This document shows, in pieces, positions 1 to 12,207 of a stretch of DNA of 64,000 nt. The notes under the pieces are model-generated. The model did not search any database, had not been told where the DNA came from, and worked only from the letters and a program-made list of their open reading frames with translations. The number at the start of each line of letters is the position of its first letter. The stretch's first letter is position 1. The position numbers were made by a program, and so were the translations under genes. Source of the DNA: Amoebophrya sp. A120 (taxonomy: Eukaryota > Sar > Dinophyceae > Syndiniales > Amoebophryaceae); NCBI GenBank assembly GCA_905178155.1, contig CAJINV010000001.1:5474757-5538756 (forward strand). Direction: 5' to 3'.

Positions 1-351
1 TGTCTTACTGATGGGACGTAGTATTTTTTCAGCTTGATAGGAACACGGTAACGGACATCGAGACAGCGATCAGGGACGGAGCGCGGATGGGCTTGTCGCA
101 GCGTATCGCACTGCAAAATTGACAGCCCACAAAAAGATCGGTATACTCTGTGTTTTGCATGGTCAGTAGTGCAGCATGTGCCGATCATGATCAGCATTTA
201 TTGTTCTATGCGAAATAGGCGAGCGCTTCAGGCGATTCGATGACAGTGTAACAAGTTCTGCTCCGCAACAAACGTTTGCAGATAGTCTGTTTGTTGCCAA
301 TCAGTATACGAATGAAGAAAGGCTGTGCTTTGCTTTGCGATACCGCACTCG
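1..351. other. Left edge, no gene seen
   Basis: I see no open frame or RNA motif here that I can support. The stretch may hold the 5' UTR or missing 5' exons of the gene starting at 352. Several AG acceptors lie between 270 and 345, and the frame of that gene is closed by a stop at 313. Confidence 0.4.
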
Positions 352-3300
352 ATGGACAAGATTTTGTTCAAAGAGGGTCAGAACACACCTGCGGTCGTAA
401 CTGCAATCTCTGATTTTATCAACAGCGAGGGCCCGGAGAAGCTTCTGCAGGGCTTTGAAATTATGCTGGGTGAGGAAGCGGCGAACGCGATGGATGTGGT
501 AAATATGGACGGCGTTTTGGGCATGGCGAAGAATTTTTTCTCCGACGACACTGTTGCAACGAAATTGTCCAAGGCCGTGAGCGCCCTGGAAAACACCGCG
601 ATCGTGGGCGAAGTGATGAATCAAGTGAAGCAGGCCGTTCTGATTCAAACCGAGAAGGCCAAAACTCTGAGCCCGACGAGTGTCATTCAGGAGGCGTACA
701 TCGACGGTGCCGTCAGCTTCGCCCAGGTGTTGGACTTCAGCAAGAATACCGAGTTGCATGAAAATGTGCTGATGTTCGTGGATGTCGTTGAGGGAAACGA
801 ATGTAACGACGAAAATGGATCTCCGAAAAAAGAAATCTTTACCGGGGCTACGTGTGTGGAGCTGCAGGGTGTTATGCAGAACGTCTTGGGTGTCGGCAAG
901 GCCCTTGACGAGGCCTTGGGCGGCATCGTGTCGGCCAATCTCCTTCTTGGTGAGTCCGGCCTTCAGTATCCGCCCTTTGGGTCGCCCGTGGCGGATGTTC
1001 TTGCCGGTTTGGTGGACAAGGAAACGGACAAACTGCTGCTGGAAAATACGCAGGTGAACCAGAACATCGTGAACATGCAAGTCGGGAACCTTGCCCAGGA
1101 CATGCTCACCGCCACCCTGGGGAAAGAGTAGTGGCTTTTTAGTTGTTGCGTATACACAAAGTTTTCATCCTGCAAAGTTTTTTAGTTGTCGCGTCCGATG
1201 AAAAAGTTTTCATCCTTGTCTTTGCGAGCATGTCCACGTGTTTTTTTTTGACTGGGCAGGGAAGCCTTAAATACTATTCTAGGTCTGTTTGTGTTTGTGA
1301 GTTTTGAAGCTGTGAGAATCTGACTGATGACACCGCAGCCGTTCTTCTCTGCAGTGCGCACTTGCCACCTGACTTCGTTTGCTTGGCGAGTATTGGTTGC
1401 TGTTTGCTAATGTTGTTATCTTCATCGCTCGCAGGTTCGACACAGTGAAGGCCGCAGTGAAGGGCGCCGTTCCGGCAATGGGAGCTATATTCCAGGTTGT
1501 TGAGGACTTGGGGTTGGACAAGATGCTACTCCGAACTCTTCCGAAGCTTCTACGCATGGGGTATTTACTTACTTCAACTTGGCAGGCTGTTGGTACGGTA
1601 GAATGTCATTTTTTCACGGACACACTATAAGTTAAGATCACAATTGCATGCACGCCTTGAAATCTGAACCTGGATGCAGTTGGTCTGAGCATAATTGTAA
1701 CACGAGGCTCGAAAGATCCGTCACTCAAAAGGATTCTAATGTCCCAGATTTGATGCGATGTTTGAGTACGGACCGTCCTGGATGCGGGCGATGGTGCAGA
1801 ACCTCGGTGGTTTTTCTGGGGCCGTGGATCTGTTTTTCAAGACCGCGGAGCTGCTGAGTCCGAAGGTCTGGCCGCAGTTGATGGGGGGTCTGCAGAGACT
1901 CTTCAGTGGTGAGTTACTCCAGGACATGGAATGCTCCTTGGAGGTTCTGCGCAAGACCCTGTACGTCGAGATGGGGTGGCATTTCTACCCAGCAGACGAC
2001 ACCGCGAACAAGGTTCCTTGCCAGGAGGTCGGCGTGCAGTACGCGCACCTGGCCATGCCCGACCCGGACAACACAAATCAGGAGCTGCTCGCGACCACGG
2101 AGCACGACTGGTGGGCGTGCCGCGAAAAGTGCGCCAACTTCCAGCACATGCACAACAAGGGCACCAAGTGTACCTACTTCAGCTTCTGGAACGTGGAGCG
2201 CCGGTGCTACCTGCAGAATGCGGACGCGCGCATGGCCTGGAACAATGCGCAGGGATGGGTGACCGGCGTGACGGACGGCATTGTGGAAGGTGAGGTGAAC
2301 CCTTCTTTGTCCCGGCGGTACAGCAGCATTAAAACGAAGAGCAGCAGTCTATTGGAGGGCGTTGATTTCGGGCTGTTGGGCCACCTGCATCACTCGTTCG
2401 GGGAGTGGAACAGCCACACCGGCTGGGTCCCGAAAGACGACGATGGCACCGACGGTGTCAGCGGGATTACGCTGCTGGATGAGGAGCTGCTGGAATCCGC
2501 CAAAGGATCGGGGAAGACGGGTGCCATCTACCATCCGTGGATGGTCATTGACCTCGAGGAGCCCATGGTGGTATTGGGCGTGCAGATCCAGCGCCGAGCG
2601 GCGACGGACCTGGAAAACGGCAACGAGTACGTTAGCATCGTCCGGGTGTCCACGTCCATGACCGAGCCCATTTTTCCGCCGGTCAATGCGGGGCTTGGCG
2701 CATGGGGCAATCAGCTGCGCCCCTCGCAGGCTGTTAACACGGCCATGCAGACCGACGTGCTCAGCGATGCCGAAGCAGAACGCGAGAAAAAGTTTGGCGA
2801 TGCATCCTCGTTTTTGCAGCGAGAAGAAGCCGAGGAAGAGGAGTTGCACGAAGTGGTCCAGCAGATGCTGCAGTCCTCCAATGACACTCTTGCCTCGCGG
2901 GAGCAATTGGTTCGCAAGATTCAAGAGCTCGAGCACAGTCGCAACGCTGCGACCGAGCGCGAAGACCCCAGCGTTCTGCTGCAACTGCACGGCACGAGCG
3001 GCGCGTCGCTGCTGCAGGCCGAGAAGAAGAATGCACAACAAGGCGATGCGCAAGTCGAGGTTCTAACCGCTGGGAGCTTTAAGAACGACGGCACCACGTT
3101 GGAGCTGTCTCCGTACAAGATCGGAAACCTGGACTCCAACCTGTGGTGGACCGGCGATGACATCGACAAGCACGGGTGGGCTGACGTCCGATTCAAGCAG
3201 CACGTTGTGGCGCGCTACGTGAAGATCTTCGCGGTGCAGTGCAACAACCACTGCTCCATGCGGGCCCGCGTCCGCGTCATGAAGCGCGATGGCTGCTTCT

Positions 3301-5057
3301 TGCAGAACTTCTACACGGTGGACGGACACTGGGTGCGCGAGGAGAAGGGTTATCAGCTGGATGGCATCGCCGCTGTAGCGGGAACCCAAGAGGTCCGCGA
3401 TCATCTGCAGGGGAAGAAAGCCGACGGGAGCGTGTTGGAGTTCTCCAGTCCCGACGTAGCCAGTGCATCTCCCATGTCTTGCCAGCAGGCCTGCCAGGCT
3501 ACCGAGGGCTGCGAATACTTTACTTGGTTTGGGGAACCCGGACTTACCTCGTATGACAAGAGCTTCTTCGAGCCCGCAAAGTGCTACTTCATGGGCCGTG
3601 ACGCCGCCATTCTGCCACTGTGGGGGCGGCTGGCGTCGCCGAAGATGACCAAGATCCAGGGCGTGGATTGGCTCGGGCAGAGTAAGTCGGTGACGGGGTC
3701 TAAGTACTGCCGGTCCGCGCGGGACGGCCTGCACCTGCAGACAAGCAACCTGCGCGAGCGCGTGATCATGAACAACCCGCGCGAGTGCCAGAAGTTCTGC
3801 TTGGACATGCCCGGCTGCGACTTCTTCAGTTTCTGGGCGGACGGCGGCTGCCACGTGTACGGTAGAAGCGCAATCAAGGTCAAGAATACCTACGAGGCGG
3901 CGGAAGTGTACTCCGGCCCGGCCCAGTGCGACGGCGACAAAATCGCGCCGGAATTTCAAAAGGAGACGTGCGACCTCACCGCGAACGCGGACTCGCAACG
4001 CGCGGTCACGGGTGGTCCGCTGGGCAACCACGGCTGCTACGAGCCGGGGGTGCGGTATGGCGGCGGAAACCAAGGGGACAGCGTGGGCTCGTTTGAGGAC
4101 GGTGTGGGGTACCAGTACGGCACAAGCGTCATCTCGGACATCTACGCCGGGTCCGCGGAGGAGTGCCAGCTGCGGTGCGCCTCCACGCCGAAGTGTTACT
4201 TTTTCACGTTTCACTCCATGCTGCCCGGCTACTGCCATCTGCAGACGTACGACGCGCAGCGCGTCGTTTGGAACGCGAAGGCGCTGGAGGAGGCCCGGAC
4301 GGCGGCCGAGAACGGAGATACCAGCGCTGCCTGGTACGTGTCGGGCACCCGCGTGTGTCGTCACTACGAGGATTTCTCATTCACGGAGCACAACACCAAT
4401 GGCAAGCCCGAAGTGGGCGAAGGGAAGTGCCAGTGGCTGGAGGCATTTGACCTGTCTATCACGTGCGAGGATCTGAACGGGGACGACGTTTGGTTTACTG
4501 ATTCGTCTTTTGCTGAAATCACTGCTGCTGCCGCGAAATGCAAGGACACGCCTGAAGATGCTGAGAAGAAAACCAAGTGCGAAAAACTGTGTCTCCTTAC
4601 GGACCACTGCGACGCCTACTGGTTTGACGACGCCAGCAGTTCCTGCAAGGTCTACAAGGACTGCTCCGCCAAGCTGTCGGACTCGAGCGCTACTACCGAC
4701 GGCACTGCCGGGAAAACATACAGGTTGGATCTTTCTTTCCATGTCGGAAGCATGACCCTACCCGACGGGTGCGTCCAACCGCGCATTCCGGCCGGGCATC
4801 TCACAACGCTGAAAAAAGTGGAGGTGGACGACAAGCAAGGTGGAAGTGACGGAGGGGGTGAGTCATCGCAAAATGGGAATGGGACTTTGTCGAACATGAC
4901 TTTGTCGGGCGGTGCCAATGCCACCGCCGACGACGGAAGCCTCTGCTGTTCCTTTACGGAAATGAAGCACGACGCGGTCGGGGCGGAAAGCTTCGCGGAC
5001 ACTGCGGCGACCACCCCCGACGTGGAGCCAGAGGAAGCGGCAACCGTCCTGGTTTGA
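352..5057 (+). CDS. PAN/Apple and discoidin-like domain protein
   Basis: Three exons (352-1127, 1435-1560, 1748-5057) give about 1403 residues. Both introns are GT-AG and the joins are in phase. Residues 1-300 are an unrecognised helical region. From about residue 420 there are repeated cysteine-rich modules of PAN/Apple type (C-x3-C ... C-x-YFSFW ... CYLQ), near 420-460, 880, 980-1005, 1105-1130 and 1245-1275. Between about 520 and 810 lies a discoidin/F5/8C-like region (HPWMVIDL, then a second half ending VARYVKIF), split by a Glu/Gln-rich insert. PAN and F5/8C domains bind proteins or carbohydrates outside the cell, so a surface or secreted adhesion role is inferred. No signal peptide is visible at the ATG at 352. 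The true 5' end may lie upstream, possibly outside the window. Confidence 0.75.
1136..1220 (+). repeat. Tandem duplication inside intron 1
   Basis: Two diverged units of about 43-45 nt stand head to tail. Each starts with a T-run plus AGTTG and ends with AAAGTTTTCATCCT. They lie just after the 5' splice site of the first intron of the PAN-domain gene. Confidence 0.6.
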
Positions 5058-6408
5058 GCAAGTACATGGTGCGAGTTTTTTTTCATTCCCGTTTGATGAT
5101 TTGCGTCAGATGGGTAGTGCTGGGTTGCAGCACTTACTTTATTCAAGAAGAAAAGAGTTTACTCTGTTACTGTTTTATTTTTCTTGCAGCTCTTGCGCAG
5201 TACCATCAGGTTTGATCATTCTCAAGGGTAGTACATATTTGTAAACTTTCGAAACATCGGAAAAATTTGTTTTCATGTGTGAAATTGAGTTTTGGTCTTG
5301 CACGATAACTGCCATATTAAAGTCCAGATAGAATCACATGTTTGACTTAGTCATTTAGAAAACTCCCACTACACAGGCACTCAAGTGGTCGCACACTCAG
5401 TAATTTTCGTAGTCTACTGTTTCGCTTTCGCAAAGTTTTGTTCGTGCGAGAATGACTTTTTCTGCACGATGAAACTGCCATAGTTTCACGTCAGGCTTCC
5501 ACGTTGCATCCAAAAAAATCAAGATCCCTGTTTCATCACTCATCGAAGCCGCACATACTAAAGTTCCTTAAGTAAATGCATTTTAGAAATCTATTGTTTC
5601 CGTTTCGCCATCGCAAAGTTTTGTTCGAGGTGTGCCAAATTTCAACAGACCCCCAGAAAAACCCCTAGAAACACCCCCAGACTCCTCCGGAAATGCCCCA
5701 GAGTTGTTTTGCAAAAAGCACAGGAAGTGCTTGCTTCTGCTTGAGGGTGCCTGCCTTGAACACCCAAGCAGAACTTTCATCGTATCTGAGACGAAAGCAG
5801 CCGAAGTATGTACTTACATGCATATGCAAGCAGCATCTGGAATGAAGGTATTTTCTACATTGCGCCACCTGCTTCTCAAGGAGGACCTTCGCTGGATCCT
5901 CTCCCAGTGTACGACAGATCGCTGCTCGTCTGTGTTCGACGAGTACTAGCTTTTTTTTTCGATCACCAGTTGCTCGTACGTAGTTGATCTATTACATCAC
6001 GATGCACGACATCTACTTTTTGGCGATCAAAAGCATATAGATTTCTAGCCCCATGAAGTTCTCGCAAAAACAAATGGATCCGCTTTTTGTGTCAGCCGAT
6101 GTCCTTGTTTCATGTTGAGCAGCGGTTTTTCCTGCATTTTTTTAAGAGAATTACATCATTTTTGCTTTTGACCATAATGAATACCGAGCATTTTACATTG
6201 TGCTAGTAGGCCCTGGAGCGTACAACTACTGAGCTTGCAACATTATTGAGCAGACATATAGAACAGAGCGTAGTCGAAGTCGACGACACGGACACGCATA
6301 TGCAAAGTGACTGGACTACTTGAGTTGCTGCTCCTGCAACGGTAAACACATCACCTTCGGCGCGGAAAGAAAATTGCCTGCTGCAAACTGAATTTGCCGT
6401 ACCCAGAG
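5058..6408. other. Intergenic, diverged tandem repeat
   Basis: No gene is supported. Two diverged units of about 170-180 bp are visible, roughly 5290-5455 and 5456-5634. Each has a GCACGAT-AACTGCCATA block near its start and CAAAGTTTTGTTCG near its end (5431-5444 and 5614-5627). A 105-codon frame at 5632-5949 lacks an ATG at its start and resembles nothing known to me. Confidence 0.45.
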
Positions 6409-8931
6409 ATGTTGTGCGTCACGGGGAAGAGCCTAGGTTTCTTTCGTGTGCTTGTTCTGTTGGTCTGCTATGGCATCGAGCAAAATGTCATAGGGGCAGT
6501 AGTTGGCGGCACAGTTCCGCTAGTGCGGCCGGACGAGCTGCACAGTGTTTTCTGCTATCGCCCTCGGCGCGCTCTGAAGTGTCGCTCAGTTCTGAAGCTG
6601 TGCGTGGCCGCGTCAGCATTACTAGGGGGCAACAAGAACCCGGGCGGTCCCCGCAGCACAAACTGCTTGGAGTACCAAGCAAGTGGCGCGCAGTCTTCTT
6701 GGGCATTAAGAACAATCGATGACACAAATTTTTCAGCAGGAACTGACGCAGGCGAGTGCACTGCGACTTTGCCGAACAAATCCATGTTTGCGAGCTGGAA
6801 TAAAGGCACAACCTCACCGCTCATGACTACAGAACGACCATTCGCAGTGAACAATAGCGAAGAATGGATAAGCGCAGCCAGAGCGGATACGAATGCCAAT
6901 GTCAAAGGAACAGGGAGTGACGGTAGTTCAACAGCACCAAAAAGACGCAGCACGCAAGATCCACCAGTGTTGCGTCCCTCGCCAAGGGATGTGCGGCTGG
7001 CGGAGCGGCTACTCAACGAGCGCAGCAGTGGATGCTTTCGGACGGGAGGTTCCGGGCTGGTTGCAGCTGTTCTGCGACATACGCAGGCAGAGGCAGATGA
7101 TCTTTATGCGGACGAAAGAGGGCAAAAGAACTACAACTTCCCTGCGGAAAAGGAGCATTCTGTTTCGGACGAGCCTGCTTCGGCAAAAATCCCTTTCTCC
7201 TCCTCGACGAGTTCGGTAGTGGAGCCGGATCTGGAGCGGCTGTGGTCGGAGTTTTTGGTGCCGCAGCTTCTCGATGACCAGGCGGGGTTGCTGTACGCCA
7301 AACCCCGGGTGACCCAACTGAAAACCGCCGTGCAGAAGTGTCTGGCCTTGGGCGCCGCGCCGACCCAGCTGGAGGCCTGCTTCCACATGGACGTGGTGCC
7401 GCGCGTCACGGAGCTGAGCAACGTGTTGGCTGCCACGGTGTCGCACGCGTTCGATCTCTACAGTGTGGACTGGTCGCTTTTTGGTAAGGACGCGCTGCGG
7501 GCCGCGTTAAGGGATGTGGTGTGCGAAGAGGTAAAAGTAAAAGGCGAGAAGGATTCTACTTCCGCAGCCGATGCGAAGGACCTGGAGAAAAAACAAGCAG
7601 CGGAGCACGAGCAGCCGAAAAATCGAGCGGGGGCGCGGCAGGGGGCGCATCTTTCGTTGTTGCAGACGAAGAATAAATTTCGCGGCTCGACAAGCACCTC
7701 GACTGCAGAAGACTGGAGGCGTGGGGCGGTAACAAGTACACTTTCGCCACGGGTGCCGGCTTTGTCTAAAGTGGAAACCGCTCCTCGTGAATACCAGCAG
7801 TTCAAGTTTTTGGACGTTGTTGGCGGTGGAAATGAAGATGTTGATGAGCATCAAGACGAGATCTTCTCAGCGGCGTTGGAACAGTGTGCCGCCGAGCTCT
7901 CGAAAATGAATCTCGCGGTTGGGCATATTTCGCCCGCGCTGCAGAAATCTTCCGGGAAACGCAGCGATGCTACAGCGTTGAAGCGCCGAAAATTGACACA
8001 TCTTGGTGTGCTCGCACGTCCTTTCTCGCGCTTGCCGCGCAGGAAAACTCGTGGCGATCCCAGCCTCACGGAGAAAAGTAGAAAGGGAAAAATGCCGTAT
8101 CAGGAAAAAGTGCGCAACGGCAGCGGCCACGAACGCGGAAAGAAAGCGGTACGAGAACGCAGAAGCTTTTGGGCGCGGGACCAGTTTTGCAGCCTGCGAA
8201 GATCTGAAGATCCCGTCGAGGTGGATATTAGTGCTGCACAAGCGGATCGGGGTACATCAACATCCGGTGTTTTGAATCCAGTAGGACGAGCATCCTCCAA
8301 TGGGAAGGTTTCGACTTCGTCCTCCGCGGCGGCAGCCTCCCCCTGCCCGTTGACAGACTTTCTTCTCGAGGGCGTCGCGGCTTTTGAGGCGCGCCATGCG
8401 GGTTTTGTGCCGAGGGGGAACGCGCGTTTCGACGTGCGGCGCCAGTTGGTTCACGTGGGCGAGGACAGCGTGCGGCAGGGACTGGCCGGCCTGCTGAATG
8501 CGCTTGAAATCGCCGAGGAGGTCATCGACGAGCTGAGCGACTTGCTGGACTTGAAGGACGATGTTCTTGCGAAAGGAGTCACATCTACTTCGTCCGGTGC
8601 TGTAGACGAGCGGAGTAAGAAGAAGACGAAAAATACCGCCGCCCTCCGGAAAGATGAACAAAAACGACAGCAGGCACGGTTAGAGGCGAAGCTCCGGAGG
8701 CTCAAGTTTCTGACGGAGGTTCAGCGCGAGGGGAGGGAGAGGAAGGACGGAATGGTGGGAACCGCGGAGCGAGAAACTTGGTTGGACTATTTGAAAACCG
8801 GCACTTTGGAGATTACGGCGGCATATGCCGCAATGTTCATCGTCATGAAGGTCTACCAGCATCCTGTGGTTCTGCGAGTGCCGCGACGCGCCCTTTCGAA
8901 TCCAGTTTTCCTCACGTTCGGAAACCTGTGA
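6409..8931 (+). CDS. Large unknown protein, signal-like N-terminus
   Basis: This is a single-exon frame of 840 residues. The first ATG in frame is at 6409. Residues 10-35 are hydrophobic (FFRVLVLLVCYG), like a signal peptide or signal anchor. A second hydrophobic stretch lies near the C-terminus (about 800-815, AAYAAMFIVMKV), so a membrane protein is possible. Two conserved-looking helical blocks (about 270-380 and 650-715) are separated by low-complexity, Lys/Arg-rich and Ser-rich linkers. I recognise no family. The long uninterrupted frame with distinct ordered blocks argues for a real gene. Confidence 0.75.
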   Translation: MLCVTGKSLGFFRVLVLLVCYGIEQNVIGAVVGGTVPLVRPDELHSVFCYRPRRALKCRSVLKLCVAASALLGGNKNPGGPRSTNCLEYQASGAQSSWALRTIDDTNFSAGTDAGECTATLPNKSMFASWNKGTTSPLMTTERPFAVNNSEEWISAARADTNANVKGTGSDGSSTAPKRRSTQDPPVLRPSPRDVRLAERLLNERSSGCFRTGGSGLVAAVLRHTQAEADDLYADERGQKNYNFPAEKEHSVSDEPASAKIPFSSSTSSVVEPDLERLWSEFLVPQLLDDQAGLLYAKPRVTQLKTAVQKCLALGAAPTQLEACFHMDVVPRVTELSNVLAATVSHAFDLYSVDWSLFGKDALRAALRDVVCEEVKVKGEKDSTSAADAKDLEKKQAAEHEQPKNRAGARQGAHLSLLQTKNKFRGSTSTSTAEDWRRGAVTSTLSPRVPALSKVETAPREYQQFKFLDVVGGGNEDVDEHQDEIFSAALEQCAAELSKMNLAVGHISPALQKSSGKRSDATALKRRKLTHLGVLARPFSRLPRRKTRGDPSLTEKSRKGKMPYQEKVRNGSGHERGKKAVRERRSFWARDQFCSLRRSEDPVEVDISAAQADRGTSTSGVLNPVGRASSNGKVSTSSSAAAASPCPLTDFLLEGVAAFEARHAGFVPRGNARFDVRRQLVHVGEDSVRQGLAGLLNALEIAEEVIDELSDLLDLKDDVLAKGVTSTSSGAVDERSKKKTKNTAALRKDEQKRQQARLEAKLRRLKFLTEVQREGRERKDGMVGTAERETWLDYLKTGTLEITAAYAAMFIVMKVYQHPVVLRVPRRALSNPVFLTFGNL

Positions 8932-10090
8932 GGAGTGCGGAGAAAGGAACCGATCCAGTGAAAGAACTACTGTGACGGAGAAGGATCATGAAACTGTACG
9001 GATTATGATCCAGCGCCCGGCCGGAATCTGTGCTCACATCATCCCGCCAGTAGCCACAATCCACCGCTCTTCTACGTATACTAGAAGGGTCATGATCATG
9101 CTACGGGACGAGAGCGGCATTCGGCGGTAGTTCTCGGTTGTGTTGCTGTTTTCATTTGCTACTACAACTGCATGGACGCACTTGCATTGCTGTACTAGGC
9201 TTTTTATATTTCGTGCAGTATAGTACTGCAGCTTGTTGATGACGCTATCGCTAGCCTAGGCCTCTTCTAACGAAACTATTTTATCGAAGCCGTCACTTGA
9301 CTTGTACTTTTTTTCGCGCCGCAATGGCTGGCAATCAAGACGGCAGAAGGTCATTTTCGCTGGTGCCTCTGGATGATGTAGAAGTGGCAGGTCACTGTTT
9401 TTCGCATTTCTTGAGCACAAAAAATTTACGCTTTTATGATTCATTTATAACTCTTGTTCGAAATCGAATCAAGGACCTCTTTTTCATAGCACTACGACAG
9501 CTGCATTTAGGGAATACATACCATATGACGCAAAAAATTGTTGGAGTAACAAGCGGCAGCTTTTTATGTCTCTGAACTTTTTTTGTTTTATTTCATTTTT
9601 TCGCGCACATAGTTCTTTAAGTTCTTCTGCTCTACTGGAGGTCGCGAATTTATTTGCTCCGCAGTGCTGGTGAATAACAAGAACTATTTGATTCAACGGA
9701 AAACATATCAAAATGATGTTTAGAAAGTATGTTGAACAAGACAAAACGCAAAAGATAAGTACGTTGCTTCTTGCTCGGTTTGTACAACGTTATTTGATGC
9801 ACGACCCGTGGTACTTACAAGAACAGTGTCAAACCGGTCTTCCAGCTTGACTCCCGTGCGTTTCATCTTCTGCTTTTGTTCTTTCTTCCGAGCAGAAGAT
9901 GATTGATTCACTGATAGTGTGCGTATGAGAGCGGAACTGTGGGAGTTTTTTTGTCTTGTTCGCACGACATAAAGATCTTTGGCAGGTTACAGTAGCTGTT
10001 CTACTTCTTCATCTCCCGGCGAAGCACCTGTCGCGGATATTCCGCTAATATCCATGCTAGTTTCATAACCAGCCCCGTGTGTATCATATC
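8932..10090. other. Intergenic, nothing recognised
   Basis: AT-rich spacer with only short frames. No repeat, RNA gene or promoter signal was identified. Confidence 0.4.
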
Positions 10091-12207
10091 ATGGGCAACT
10101 TGCTTTTTGGCGATGCTGCTTGGGGACCGGGTGGGGCTGGTAGTGGAACAACGGGAAACTCGTTTTTCACGAGGCCTCGGACGCTCGAGGACGACTATGA
10201 TGTGCAGCGGATACGGCACGGACGGCGCTACCCGCTCGGGTCCGGCACTATGGGTGAGGTCTGGCCGGCCACGCACAAGAGGTCGCGCGAGGTGCGGGTG
10301 GTGAAATCCATACCGAAGCGGGCCGCCTCCGCGCGCGCCGTGCAAAACGAGGTCGAGCTGCTGAAGCTTTGCCGGGATTCCTGGGGCATGATGTTGGGCG
10401 GATCAAGTTCACCCGGTCCAAGAGGAGCCGCCGCGTATGGACGAGCCACCACGCGACCTCCGCAGCAGTCTCAGGTCGTGCGGGAAATGCCGATCGTGTA
10501 CTACTACGAGCAATTTGAGGAAAAGCTGCGGTGGCATCTCGTGCTGGAGTGCGTCCCGACGACGCTGGAGGACCATCTGGACTCGCCGTATTTGAAGCGC
10601 GACGAGTCGTTGGTCGCCCTTTGGGTGGTGCAGATGCTCGACGCCCTCCTCTTTCTGCACAACTACCTGAGCATCGTGCACCGCGACCTGAAACCCGCGA
10701 ATTTCCTCGTGCAGGGCAGCCGGATCAAGCTCGCGGATTTCGGGGTGGCCATGCGCGTCGGGACCAGCGGGCGGGGAGGTAGCGCAGCGTTGGACGCCGG
10801 TGTTCTAGGACCAGGGATGAGCAATCCTTTGCTGACCTCGGTTGCGAACCTAGCGTCCCAAACCGCTGAGTCCATGACGACGATGTGGCAGGAGCCGGGC
10901 GGCTGGCTGGCGCAAAATCTGCAGGAAACTTTTACCGGGAGTGGCGTTTCCGACGCGGATGCGGACGCGGAGATCATGCGACAAATCGAGAAAAACTGGA
11001 AAGACCACGGAGCTACAAATCAGGGGTGCGTTCATGGTGCAGCAAAAAACCCGAACATGTCCTTTGTCGACCCAAATAACCAAAGCGCCGGAGGGGTCCT
11101 CGACTTGGTGTCATCTTCTGAGAAAGAAAAAGCAAAAAGCGCCGAAATAGCACATCGGCCGCTCTCCTCCCAGTCGCCACAGAACAAGCTTGACGTGCAG
11201 CTCACGGAACTTGCCGGTTCCCCGGCCTACATGGCGCCGGAGCAGCATCGCGTCGCGCTCCGGCACGCGGACACGTCATACTCGTACGGTGTGGATGTGT
11301 GGGCGTTGGGTGTGGTGGTCTACATACTGTTCACCAATCAGCACCCGTTTACCAAGCCGGGGGAGACGAACGTGCGCGAAGCGCTGAAAACGGTACAATG
11401 ATTTCTTATGGTAGTTCGGACTCGGAGCTTTGTGACTCACTTAGCATGAGGCTATTAATATCAAATAGCGACGCCATGCTGCAGATAGTCGAGTCGGGTT
11501 GTTCCATCGTGCACAGTGTGACCGACGCACTGCAACTGTATCTCGCTACTTATTCCAAAATGTTAATGTTGACCTTAGGCGACGGCCACCATGCAAGAGA
11601 TCGCGAGCGGCGGGGACGGCGCGCCCATTCCGCCGCTGGATATCAAGGGCGAGCTTTCCATGCTGCACCTGTTCAATGCAGTGTTTCGTTACCCGCAGAA
11701 GATCCCGGAGATCGCGAGGAACTTTGTCGTGTCCGCCTGCTACCCATGTCCGCAACAGCGGTGGAGTGCGACGATGCTGCGGCGGCACGCCTGGTTGGGC
11801 GGCGATTTGTATGAAGAGGAATTAGCAGAAAACTTAAAACTCGTTCCTATGGGCACGCACGGCGCGTGGGATACGTACGCGAATGTGCCGCATGGAAACG
11901 GTATAGTTGCGGGCTGTTTCTGGTATGACATTTGTGACGCTCGTCTGCTGCGGTTCTATTCGGCATTGTTGGGTGAACATCAAATCACAGCTGCACTAAT
12001 TGTTTGATGCTTTTTATCACCTGCGCTCACTCGTCGCCCGCTACAACAGGTTTTGTCAATCCGGTTATCGCGAAGTGGGCGGCGGATCCCCGGGAAGGTT
12101 GTTTCATGGGATGCGTGCACGAGTCCCGCGTGGGTCAGCGCGGAAGTGAGCAAATAATTGTGCCAGAGGATCAAACGTGCTACCCGCAAACGTATGACGC
12201 GAGCTGA
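10091..12207 (+). CDS. Serine/threonine protein kinase, long activation insert
   Basis: Three exons (10091-11392, 11579-11900, 12050-12207) give 593 residues. Both introns are GT-AG. Kinase motifs appear in order: glycine loop GSGTMGEVW (about 50-58), the lysine in VRVVKSI, HRDLKPANFL (about 197), DFG (about 216) and SPAYMAPEQ (about 378-385). DVWALGVVVYILFT follows in the C-lobe. All key catalytic residues are present, so an active enzyme is expected. DFG and APE are separated by about 166 residues instead of the usual 20-30. The insert is Gly/Ser-rich, then Asp/Glu-rich, and carries no stop. A C-terminal tail of about 110 residues follows the lobe. The subfamily is not clear. Confidence 0.85.

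Noticed and set aside
2349-4364. Long minus-strand frames opposite the PAN-domain gene
   Set aside because: They mirror the codon bias of the + strand gene and carry no domain.
5632-5949. 105-codon + strand frame
   Set aside because: It starts without ATG, lies partly in a tandem repeat and has no similarity to known proteins.
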